NCBI GenBank assembly: GCA_945872195.1
Contig: CAMBZO010000065.1
Coordinates: 1 to 9,759, forward strand
Reading direction: 5' to 3'
From: Akkermansia muciniphila
Lineage (GTDB): Bacteria > Verrucomicrobiota > Verrucomicrobiia > Limisphaerales > SXTU01
Length of the DNA: 9,759 nucleotides
Under the pieces are notes generated by a model that saw only the letters and a program-made list of their open reading frames with translations, had not been told where the DNA came from and searched no databases. Shown one piece after another: positions 1-5,569 of this stretch (its first letter is position 1; the number at the start of each line of letters is the position of its first letter). The translations under genes and the position numbers were made by a program.

Positions 1-210
1 GGCAACAATGATTTTTCACAGATAACCGATCACCACGATTGGGGACACAATTACATTGGTCCGTACGATCCCAAACAAACTTATAGTTCCATCATTCGGG
101 CACAAGATATTGACACAGTTGCACCCAATTCCTGGCATTTTGGCAAGGACGGGCATAGCTATTTTCACCGTTTTATGTTACAATATATTATTGCAAACAA
201 GTTTATCTAA
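1..210 (+). CDS. C-terminal end of an unidentified phage-like protein (5' truncated)
   Basis: An open frame enters from the left edge and ends at TAA 208-210, giving 69 residues. The residues are rich in His, Tyr, Asp and Asn, for example HHDWGHNYIGPYDP and WHFGKDGHSYFHRFM. The last segment has an Asp and His spacing loosely like the final D-x-x-H block of SGNH/GDSL hydrolases (WHFGKDGH followed by a helix-like end), but this is only a resemblance and the function is unknown. It stops 9 bases before the exonuclease gene on the same strand, and a Shine-Dalgarno sequence begins at its stop codon, which is typical of packed phage genes. Base composition is balanced, like the next gene and unlike everything after 1270. 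The reading as a real gene rests on frame openness, spacing and context. Confidence 0.55.
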   Translation, partial: GNNDFSQITDHHDWGHNYIGPYDPKQTYSSIIRAQDIDTVAPNSWHFGKDGHSYFHRFMLQYIIANKFI

Positions 211-219
211 GGTGGTGCT

Positions 220-1176
220 ATGCGGTATGTGCTGATCGACACAGCGAATATGTTCTTCCGTGCTAGACATGGTGCTTTCCGTGCCAGTGACACCTGGGAA
301 AAAGTAGGGTTTGCCCTGCACGTGACTTTGATGGCTGCTAACAAAATGGCTCGGCGTTTTGAAGCCGATCACATGGTGTTTGCCTTGGAAGGACGATCGT
401 GGCGCAAGGACCAGTACAAACCCTACAAAAACAACCGTGCTGTGGCCCGTGCCGCACTCACAGAAGGCGAACTAGAAGAAGACAAGATGTTCTGGGAAAC
501 CTATGATAATCTGACTAAATACTTGAGTGAGAAAACCAACTGTAGCGTGATTCGTTGTGCTACAGCCGAAGGCGACGACGTCATAGCTCGCTGGATCGCA
601 CTACATCCCCAAGACGAGCATGTCATAGTCAGCAGTGATACCGATTTTGTTCAACTAGTAGCACCCAATGTTCGGCAGTACAATGGAATCACCGACGAAT
701 TAATCACCCTGGAAGGAATCTTCGATGCCAAAGGCAAAGCGGTCGTCGACAAGAAAACTAAGGAACCTAAAACAATCCCTGATCCGGCGTGGCTTCTGTT
801 TGAAAAGTGCATGCGGGGAGATAGTAGCGACAATGTGTTTAGCGCCTTTCCGGGTGTCAGGACCAAAGGCACCAAGAACAAGGTTGGACTCCAGGAAGCG
901 TTTGCGGACAAAGACAAAAAAGGCTACAACTGGAACAACATGATGTTGCAACGCTGGTCAGACCCTGACGGTGTAGAACATCGTGTGTTGGACGACTATG
1001 AACGCAACAGGACCTTGATTGATCTAACAGCACAGCCTGCAGATGTCAAGGCCACTGTGGATGCGGCCATACGTGAACAGATCAGTCACAAGGACGTGGG
1101 CCAAGTGGGGAGTCAGGGAGTCAGGGCAACATTCGGAGTGTGGTTGAAGACATCTGCGTTCTGCCCGGACTTCTGA
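220..1176 (+). CDS. Phage 5'-3' exonuclease / RNase H (FEN-like), C-terminus replaced at a junction
   Basis: This is a PIN/FEN-family nuclease like phage T4 RNase H and T5 flap exonuclease, which remove RNA primers and flaps during phage DNA replication. The metal-binding acidic blocks are in the expected order: Asp7 in VLIDTANMFFRARHG, a basic arch-like part near residues 60-73 (WRKDQYKPYKNNR), EGDD at 117-120, SSDTDF at 138-143, and GDSSDN at 200-205 followed by the helix-hairpin-helix-like FPGVRTKG. The start ATG 220 has a good Shine-Dalgarno sequence (AAGGTGG, 209-215). Homology-like sequence ends near residue 297 (KDVGQVG); the last 21 residues look like read-through of non-coding DNA up to a chance stop at 1174-1176. 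Family members usually continue with a further C-terminal segment, so the gene is probably truncated at about 1107. The nuclease call is firm; the true C-terminus is not in this window. Confidence 0.85.
   Translation: MRYVLIDTANMFFRARHGAFRASDTWEKVGFALHVTLMAANKMARRFEADHMVFALEGRSWRKDQYKPYKNNRAVARAALTEGELEEDKMFWETYDNLTKYLSEKTNCSVIRCATAEGDDVIARWIALHPQDEHVIVSSDTDFVQLVAPNVRQYNGITDELITLEGIFDAKGKAVVDKKTKEPKTIPDPAWLLFEKCMRGDSSDNVFSAFPGVRTKGTKNKVGLQEAFADKDKKGYNWNNMMLQRWSDPDGVEHRVLDDYERNRTLIDLTAQPADVKATVDAAIREQISHKDVGQVGSQGVRATFGVWLKTSAFCPDF
1107..1126. repeat. Tandem octamer AGTCAGGG x2 at the composition junction
   Basis: Two copies of AGTCAGGG lie side by side (1111-1126), preceded by GGGG. This is where the phage reading frame stops resembling the nuclease family and the composition starts to change. 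It may be the left edge of bacterial intergenic DNA, or low-complexity sequence that helped two contigs to be joined. Two copies alone are weak evidence of any function. Confidence 0.4.
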
Positions 1177-1210
1177 ACTTTGTGGGATTCACCGGCAAAA
1201 ACCCTTGCCT

Positions 1211-1223
1211 CTACTATTAGTAG
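1211..1223. promoter_or_regulatory. Perfect 13-base palindrome upstream of nrdR, possible operator at a -10 element
   Basis: CTACTATTAGTAG is a perfect palindrome (6-base arms, central T). It lies 47 bases before the nrdR start. TACTAT (1212-1217) inside it matches the sigma-70 -10 consensus at four of six positions, with TTCACC 18 bases upstream (1188-1193) as a 4/6 -35. A palindrome over a -10 element would fit a repressor site. It does not clearly match the AT-rich NrdR box consensus, so autoregulation cannot be claimed. The promoter reading is weak. Confidence 0.25.
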
Positions 1224-1238
1224 CGTGTTACGCAATCC

Positions 1239-1265
1239 GAGCCTCTATTTGAAGTGGTGAGGCTT
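1239..1265 (+). promoter_or_regulatory. Hairpin that would pair with the nrdR Shine-Dalgarno sequence
   Basis: AGCCTC (1240-1245) is complementary to GAGGCT (1259-1264), with a 13-base loop and one further G-U pair outside. The right arm holds GGTGAGG's GAGG core, the only Shine-Dalgarno-like sequence before the nrdR ATG at 1271 (spacing 8). In RNA this stem would mask the ribosome binding site. The stem is short, so the regulatory role is inference only. Confidence 0.3.
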
Positions 1266-1270
1266 CTGTT

Positions 1271-1756
1271 ATGCGTTGCCCAAAATGCAGCGGTTTGGAT
1301 GACAAAGTCATTGATTCCCGAGGTTCACGGGAAGGCTCCACCATCCGCCGCCGCCGCGAGTGCCTCAAGTGCGCCCACCGCTTCACCACCTACGAGGAGA
1401 TTGAACATGCCGGCCTCATGGTCGTGAAGCGCGACGGCCGCCGCGAGGAGTTCAACAAGGAAAAACTTCTCGGCAGCCTCAAGGCCGCCTGTGCCAAGCG
1501 CCCCGTGCCTGCGGCCGAGATTGAGGCGCTCGCCGTGAGCATCGCCGACCGTGTCACCGACCAGTTCGACTCCGAGGTGCCCAGCCAAGCCGTCGGCGAG
1601 TTGGTCATGGCCCGCTTGCGCGAGTTAGACAAAGTCGCCTACGTCCGGTTCGCGAGCATCTACCGGCGTTTCGAGGAGACGGAGGACTTTCTGGACGCGG
1701 TCAAACACCTGGAGGCCAAACGTGATACAGCTACATTCCCACTGCCTGGTATTTGA
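1271..1756 (+). CDS. nrdR: Transcriptional repressor NrdR
   Basis: NrdR is a cytoplasmic zinc-ribbon and ATP-cone regulator that binds NrdR boxes and represses ribonucleotide reductase genes when dATP is high. The zinc ribbon is complete: Cys3, Cys6 (MRCPKC), Cys31 and Cys34 (CLKC), with the family's VIDSR and RRRREC motifs between them and HRFTTYE after. The ATP-cone domain runs from about residue 49 to 139 (VVKRDGRREEFNKEKL to VRFASIYRRFEETEDF). At 161 residues it is slightly longer than the usual 150 or so because of a short C-terminal tail that overlaps the next gene. The start ATG is fixed by the conserved MRCPKC N-terminus, which needs no upstream extension. No ribonucleotide reductase gene is in the window. 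It heads a probable three-gene unit with the next two genes. Confidence 0.97.
   Translation: MRCPKCSGLDDKVIDSRGSREGSTIRRRRECLKCAHRFTTYEEIEHAGLMVVKRDGRREEFNKEKLLGSLKAACAKRPVPAAEIEALAVSIADRVTDQFDSEVPSQAVGELVMARLRELDKVAYVRFASIYRRFEETEDFLDAVKHLEAKRDTATFPLPGI
1711..1715 (+). promoter_or_regulatory. Shine-Dalgarno GGAGG deciding the GTG start of the gene after nrdR
   Basis: GGAGG lies six bases before GTG 1722 and inside the nrdR coding region. It is one of the few strong ribosome binding sites in the bacterial part of the window. It supports a start that overlaps nrdR by 35 bases and therefore likely translational coupling. Confidence 0.7.
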
Positions 1757-2285
1757 GACGGCCAACGGCGAGCACATTCCCTGCTCCGTCGAGGACGTGA
1801 GCGTCGAGGTCATCGGCGAGGCGGTCGATCAGCTCGACCACCAGCTAGTCAAGGAGGCCGCTGCCGCCGTGCTCCACTACTTCAAGGTCGAGCGCAAGCA
1901 GACCATCGTAACCATCGGCGAGTTCACGGCCGCGCTGGAGGAAGTGCTGCGCGGTCTGGGCCTCATCGTCAACAGCACGGAGCCGAAGCCCGCGCTCGCG
2001 CTCGCCGGCCCCGTGGCGGAGACGAGTCTGGATGAGCTTGCGGAGGAAACCGGCGACGGCGGGGAGCTGCTCTTCTTCCCGCGCCTGCGCGAGGAGATGC
2101 GCCAGCAACTCAGCCAGTCCCCGCGCCTCGTGCGCTTCAACGGCCTGCACGACTGCGTGAAGCGGCTCGTGGGCGCGCGCCGCTGGGGCGGCCGCTGCCG
2201 CACGATGAGCGACCAAATTGTGGGCTACCTCCGCCAGTGCCTCGACGAGCACCACCGGACGGACTGCGCGTTAGTCGTGAGTTGA
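1722..2285 (+). CDS. Conserved-looking hypothetical protein coupled to nrdR
   Basis: I do not recognise this 187-residue protein. It begins with GTG behind a GGAGG site and overlaps the nrdR end by 35 bases in another frame, so the two are probably made together. There is no signal peptide or membrane segment, so it should be cytoplasmic. The N-terminal half (residues 1-85) looks like a compact alpha/beta domain, with HCLVFETANGEHIPCSVEDV followed by helical segments (EAVDQLDHQLVKEAAAAVLHYF and GEFTAALEEVLRGLG). Residues 88-115 look like a flexible linker. The C-terminal part is helical and basic (PRLREEMRQQL, GARRWGGRCRTMSDQIVGYL). It has Cys at several positions but no clear zinc-binding CxxC pair. 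Possible roles are an NrdR partner or a separate nucleotide-linked function; both are guesses from position only. Codon use matches its neighbours. Confidence 0.85.
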   Translation: MIQLHSHCLVFETANGEHIPCSVEDVSVEVIGEAVDQLDHQLVKEAAAAVLHYFKVERKQTIVTIGEFTAALEEVLRGLGLIVNSTEPKPALALAGPVAETSLDELAEETGDGGELLFFPRLREEMRQQLSQSPRLVRFNGLHDCVKRLVGARRWGGRCRTMSDQIVGYLRQCLDEHHRTDCALVVS

Positions 2286-2311
2286 GGACGGCTGGCACCG
2301 ATGGATTGCCC

Positions 2312-2656
2312 ATGAGCAAAACCCTCTTTGAACGCATCGCCGCGAAGGAGATTCCGGCGAACTTGGTTTACGAAGACGAGCACGTTATCGCCTTCCGCGA
2401 CCTCCACCCGCAGGCGCCCACGCACATCCTCATCGTGCCGCGCAAGCCCATCCCCCGCATCGCCGAGGCCACGCCCGCCGACCACGCGGTGCTTGGCCAC
2501 CTGTTACTGAAGGCGGCGGAAGTCGCCAAGCAGGTTGGCCTCGCGGCGAACGGCTACCGCCTCGTCATCAACAACGGTCCCGACGGCGGCGAATCCGTCC
2601 CTCACCTCCACTGCCACATCCTCGGCGGCCGGCCGATGAGCTGGCCACCGGGGTGA
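2312..2656 (+). CDS. hinT: HIT-family purine nucleoside phosphoramidase (HinT-like)
   Basis: HinT proteins are small cytoplasmic dimers that hydrolyse adenosine phosphoramidates and acyl- or aminoacyl-adenylates. The N-terminus (KTLFERIAAKEIPANLVYEDE) and the FRDLHPQAPTHILIVPRKPI segment are typical of HinT. The catalytic histidine triad is intact: His98, His100 and His102 in PHLHCHILGGR, preceded by the conserved NNGPDGGESV loop. The ATG at 2312 gives 114 residues, the usual family length, and starts with the family's MSKTLF-type N-terminus; an upstream in-frame extension to 2237 would add 25 residues overlapping the previous gene and lacking homology-like sequence. There is no clear Shine-Dalgarno sequence. 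It starts 26 bases after the previous stop, so is probably in the same unit as nrdR, and is convergent with the TPR gene downstream. Confidence 0.95.
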   Translation: MSKTLFERIAAKEIPANLVYEDEHVIAFRDLHPQAPTHILIVPRKPIPRIAEATPADHAVLGHLLLKAAEVAKQVGLAANGYRLVINNGPDGGESVPHLHCHILGGRPMSWPPG

Positions 2657-2675
2657 TTTGAGCAGCCAGCAAGCG

Positions 2676-2756
2676 GGAGGAGAAAGCAATCGGTGTTCAG
2701 TAATCAGTCCGGCGCGCTGCTCCCTCCACCCACTGAACACTGAACGCTTTCCCTCC
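2676..2756. repeat. Heptamer-based inverted repeat between convergent genes, possible bidirectional terminator
   Basis: The outer arms are GGAGGAGAAAGC (2676-2687) and GCTTTCCCTCC (2746-2756), complementary except for one extra base. The inner arms are GTGTTCAGT (2693-2701) and ACTGAACAC (2732-2740), a perfect 9-base pairing. The right arm holds two tandem ACTGAAC heptamers (2732-2745); the left arm holds the complement GTTCAGT and a variant AATCAGT (2695-2708). It fills the 105-base gap between the stops of hinT and the convergent TPR gene, so it could end transcription in both directions. No long T-tract follows, so intrinsic termination is not certain. The structure suggests a dispersed intergenic repeat family. 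Confidence 0.65.
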
Positions 2757-2761
2757 AACTC

Positions 2762-4366
2762 TCAGGGATTCTCCCGCAGCCAGAAGCGGATGGCTGTGGC
2801 CTGTGCGTGCTGCGGGCGAAGCTCCAGCAGGCGCAGGTAGTGCGCGCGGGCCTTCGCCGGCTGCTTGAAGTTTTGCGAGTGCAGGTTGGCGAGGGCGAGG
2901 TGCGCGCTCGCGTCGTCAGGGGTGTTCGCCAGTAACTTCTCCAACTCCGTGGCCGCGTCGCGCAGGAAGCCGCCGCGCTGGAGTGCGAGGGCGAAGTTGA
3001 ACCGCGTGCTCGCAGAGGCCGGGTCCAGCGCCAGCGCGGTCTCGTAGGCGGCGGTGGATTTTAACAGGTCGCCCATCTGTTCGGCGACGATGCCGAGGTT
3101 GTGATACGCCTCGAAGAACGCACCGTCCGCACGGATGGCGCGCTGGTAGGAGGCGAGCGCGTCACTGTGCTTGCCGTTGCGCTGCATGGCGAGGCCCTGT
3201 GCGAAATGCGTCTGCGCGTCTGCGCGTGTGCCCGGCGTGGGCGCGTCCGGCGTGAGGTAGGTATAGCGCGGGCCGGTCCAGCCTGATGCGACGTGGTCGC
3301 CGATGCGTGGCGGAGCCGGCGCCGGCGCGGGCTGTGGCGGCGCGGGCAAGGGCGGAGGCTTCACCGGGACAATGGCCGGAGGTTCCACCTTCGCGACGGA
3401 TGCGACTTGGACGGGCTTGGCGGGAGCCGGTTCCGGCTTCTTCGGCACGACGACGATTTCCGGCGGCGGCTTCGGCAAGGGTGGCGGCAGCACCTCGGGC
3501 TTAGGCGCGACCACGAGGGCGGGCGGCGGGTTTGTGGCCGGGACGGGGACGAGCTTGGGCGCGGGCGGCTTGGGCGAGAGTTCCGCTTCCAAGCTGGCGA
3601 CGATGCGCTGGATGGCGTCGAGGTTTTCCACCGCTGGGTTCATCGCGAGGAATGCTTTGTATTTATCGAGCGCGAAGGGCCGTTGATCCACGGGCTTGCG
3701 TGGCAGATAGAAGTGCGAAAGGAGCGCCGCGTTAAAGAGCGCGGGTGCGTAATTCGCCTGCTGCTGCACGGCGCTGTTGAAGGCGTTGAAAGAGTCGGCA
3801 AGCCGCGCCGGTGTGCGGTGGAGCTGCACGATGCCCAGGGTGTTCCAGACTTCGGGCTGCTTCGGGTTCAACGCGAGCGCGGACTTGAAACTCTTTTCCG
3901 CCGCGTCGAACTGCCGCGCGAGCATCTCTGCGCGACCGCGCTTGAGCCAGCCGTCTCCGACCTTGGGCTGCAACGCTGTAAAGGCGGCGAACTGGGTCGC
4001 GGCGGGGGCGGGTTGCTTCATGTCGATCAGCAGGCAGCCGAGATTGAAGCGCGCGGGGGCGAGGTTCACGTCCACGTCCAGAGCCTTGTGATAGGCGCGG
4101 AGGGCTTCATTGGGACGGCCCGCGTTGTGGTTGGCGAGGCCCAGATGGTTCCACGTCTGGGCGTTGCGCGGCAGCAGCACGGTGGCCTCCGTCAATGGCG
4201 CGATGGCCTCGTTGAACTTGCCCTCGTTGAGGAGTCGTTCGCCGTCGAGCAGCGCGCGCGGTCCCGGCGGCGTGCAGGCAGCGAGGACCACCAGCAGCGC
4301 GAGGGGAAGGAGCCTTCCGACTGCGACACACTTTTGATTGGTCAGCATCGTGTCCGTCGGTAACAT
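2762..4366 (-). CDS. TPR-repeat lipoprotein with long proline-rich linker
   Basis: This 534-residue protein has a lipoprotein signal: a hydrophobic stretch (LLPLALLVVLAAC) with lipobox LAAC and acylated Cys31, so it is likely anchored in the membrane facing the periplasm. Tetratricopeptide repeats fill residues 36-215, with helix signatures such as NAQTWNHLGLANHNAG, PNEALRAYHKAL and PEVWNTLGIVQLHR. Residues 264-354 form a linker extremely rich in Pro, Ala, Val and Lys. A second TPR array covers residues 384-525 (ADAQTHFAQGLAMQRNG, FFEAYHNLGIVAEQMG, SASTRFNFALALQRGG). TPRs bind proteins, so this is probably a scaffold; the partner is unknown. ATG 4366 and ATG 4348 are both possible starts and either keeps the lipobox; neither has a strong Shine-Dalgarno sequence. 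It diverges from the DUF362 gene. A long plus-strand open frame opposite it is a codon-bias shadow. Confidence 0.92.
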   Translation of the reverse strand: MLPTDTMLTNQKCVAVGRLLPLALLVVLAACTPPGPRALLDGERLLNEGKFNEAIAPLTEATVLLPRNAQTWNHLGLANHNAGRPNEALRAYHKALDVDVNLAPARFNLGCLLIDMKQPAPAATQFAAFTALQPKVGDGWLKRGRAEMLARQFDAAEKSFKSALALNPKQPEVWNTLGIVQLHRTPARLADSFNAFNSAVQQQANYAPALFNAALLSHFYLPRKPVDQRPFALDKYKAFLAMNPAVENLDAIQRIVASLEAELSPKPPAPKLVPVPATNPPPALVVAPKPEVLPPPLPKPPPEIVVVPKKPEPAPAKPVQVASVAKVEPPAIVPVKPPPLPAPPQPAPAPAPPRIGDHVASGWTGPRYTYLTPDAPTPGTRADAQTHFAQGLAMQRNGKHSDALASYQRAIRADGAFFEAYHNLGIVAEQMGDLLKSTAAYETALALDPASASTRFNFALALQRGGFLRDAATELEKLLANTPDDASAHLALANLHSQNFKQPAKARAHYLRLLELRPQHAQATAIRFWLRENP

Positions 4367-4385
4367 CCGCCGCTCGCAGTGTCAA
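4357..4385 (-). promoter_or_regulatory. Weak candidate promoter for the TPR lipoprotein
   Basis: On the minus strand a perfect -35 hexamer TTGACA (4385-4380) is followed after 17 bases by TACCGA (4362-4357), a poor -10. If used, transcription would begin near 4350, just before the second possible ATG (4348), making an almost leaderless mRNA and favouring that start. The poor -10 keeps confidence low. Confidence 0.2.
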
Positions 4386-4412
4386 GAAACCCACAGGATA
4401 ACGCCGGGAAAG

Positions 4413-4448
4413 GCTGGTTTGCGGAAGCAAACTGGCTCGCGGACGAGC
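4413..4448 (+). repeat. Two adjacent small hairpins with four-base loops
   Basis: The first hairpin has a perfect 6-base stem GTTTGC / GCAAAC around loop GGAA (4417-4432), extended outward by two G-U and two G-C pairs to 4413-4436. The second follows immediately: GCTCG / CGAGC around loop CGGA (4435-4448). The wobble pairs favour folding of plus-strand RNA. They lie in the gap between the divergent TPR and DUF362 genes, directly before the heptamer repeat, and may be part of the same repeat family or of the DUF362 mRNA leader. Confidence 0.5.
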
Positions 4449-4461
4449 GTGTGGAAGAATC

Positions 4462-4581
4462 CCAAGCTCCAAGCTCCAAACACCAAGGTTCAATTCCATC
4501 ACGCGCGGTGCAGAGCCGTCGTGCGCTTGGAATTTGGAGCTTGGTGTTTCTGTGGGGCTTGGAGCTTGGAGCTTGGAGCTT
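4462..4581. repeat. Large imperfect inverted repeat of CCAAGCT / GCTTGGA heptamers
   Basis: The left arm (4462-4497) has CCAAGCTCCAAGCTCCAAAC then ACCAAGG and AATTCC; the right arm (4529-4569) has GGAATTTGGAGCTTGGTGTT then two or more GCTTGGA units. The arms are complementary along most of their length with a few gaps. The right side ends in three full tandem GCTTGGA units plus GCTT (4557-4581). The right arm lies inside the DUF362 reading frame and encodes the hydrophobic core of its signal peptide. It looks like a dispersed intergenic repeat that extends into the gene start. Confidence 0.75.
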
Positions 4582-5560
4582 TGCGGCTGCGCCGCCGATC
4601 ACCGCCCCGCCGCAACTCCCTCAAGCCCGCGTCGTCGTCGTGCAGGACGCGCTGGCGCTGGAATCCTTCACGCCGCGGCCCGACATCATCCGCAAGATGG
4701 TGGAGCGCGGCCTCCTCGCGCACACCGGCAAGACGACCCTCGCCGAGGCGTGGCGCAGCGTGGTGAAGACCAACGACGTCGTCGGCCTGAAAGTTTTCTC
4801 CGCCCCCGGCCACACGAGCGGCACGCGGCCCTCCGTTGTCGCCGCGGTCGTGGAAGGCCTGCTCGCCGCCGGCCTGCCGCCCCAGAACATCGTCATTTGG
4901 GACCGGCAGCTCGTGGACCTGCGCATTGCCGGCTACTTCGAGCTAGCCGAGCGCTACGGCGTGCGCATCACCTCCGCCGCCAGCGCGGGCTGGGACGACC
5001 AGTCGTATTACGAGAACTCGCTCCTCGGCAACCTCGTCTGGGGCGATTCCGAGTTCGGCAAAAAGGGCGACGGCATCGGCCGCAAATCCTACGTCGCCAA
5101 GCTCGTCGCGCGCGACCTCACGCGGCACATCAGCATCGCGCCGATGCTGAACCACAATCTCGCCGGCGTGAGCGGCCACTTTTTCAGCCTAGGCTTCGGC
5201 AGCGTGGACAACACGCTGCGCTTCGAGTCCACCAGCCGCGCGCTGGCCGAGGCCGTGCCGGAAGTCTTCGCGCTGCCGGCCATCTATGACCGCCTCGCCC
5301 TCTGCATCACCGACGCGCTCATCTGCCAGTATCAGGGCGAGCACCTCACCCGCCTGCATTACGCCACGCCGCTGAACCAACTGCGCTTCTCAAAAGACCC
5401 CGTCGCGCTCGACTCGCTTTCCGTCGCCGAGCTCGAAGCCCAACGGCAGAAAGCCGGCATCCCGTTCACCAAGTTTTCCTCCGACATCTACAAGAACGCC
5501 GGCCTCCTGCTGGAACTCGGCGTGAGTGACGCCCGGCAAATCCGCGTCGAGATGAAGTAA
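4508..5560 (+). CDS. Exported DUF362-domain protein
   Basis: From GTG 4508 the product is 350 residues and starts with a convincing signal peptide: MQSRRALG, hydrophobic core from Ile9 to Phe25, then AAA and a Pro-rich mature start. Longer starts (GTG 4451 or GTG 4379) would place about 19 or 43 hydrophilic residues, encoded by hairpin and repeat DNA, before this signal and would overlap the TPR promoter region, so I prefer 4508, although no Shine-Dalgarno sequence is seen. The mature part matches DUF362: VVGLKVFSAPGHTSGTRPSV (about 91-110), a helix and NIVIWDR (127-133), and HNLAGVSGHFFSLGFGSVDN (216-235). DUF362 is often found in ferredoxin-like or redox-linked proteins, but no CxxC ferredoxin cluster is present here; function is unknown. 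The next gene starts 9 bases after the stop, so this is the first gene of an ABC transporter operon. Confidence 0.85.
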   Translation: MQSRRALGIWSLVFLWGLELGAWSFAAAPPITAPPQLPQARVVVVQDALALESFTPRPDIIRKMVERGLLAHTGKTTLAEAWRSVVKTNDVVGLKVFSAPGHTSGTRPSVVAAVVEGLLAAGLPPQNIVIWDRQLVDLRIAGYFELAERYGVRITSAASAGWDDQSYYENSLLGNLVWGDSEFGKKGDGIGRKSYVAKLVARDLTRHISIAPMLNHNLAGVSGHFFSLGFGSVDNTLRFESTSRALAEAVPEVFALPAIYDRLALCITDALICQYQGEHLTRLHYATPLNQLRFSKDPVALDSLSVAELEAQRQKAGIPFTKFSSDIYKNAGLLLELGVSDARQIRVEMK

Positions 5561-5569
5561 TTTTTACCC

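Noticed and set aside
1..1176. Prophage in the bacterial chromosome
   Set aside because: Only two phage-like genes are present, of a lytic T4-like type, with no integrase, att repeat or tRNA; a chimeric join explains the data better.
1211..1223. NrdR box for nrdR autoregulation
   Set aside because: CTACTATTAGTAG is palindromic but does not match the longer ACAC...GTGT type consensus of NrdR boxes, and only one copy is present while NrdR sites usually come in pairs.
3293..4363. 356-codon open frame on the plus strand opposite the TPR gene
   Set aside because: It is arginine- and glycine-rich low-complexity sequence without domain signals, and lies opposite a gene with clear lipobox and TPR motifs; high GC makes such open antisense frames common.
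4379..4507. N-terminal extension of the DUF362 protein from GTG 4379
   Set aside because: It is encoded by hairpin and repeat DNA, overlaps a possible TPR promoter, and would bury the signal peptide 43 residues inside the protein.
4557..4581. CRISPR array from the tandem GCTTGGA units
   Set aside because: The units are 7 bases long with no spacers, so they are a short tandem repeat and not a CRISPR.
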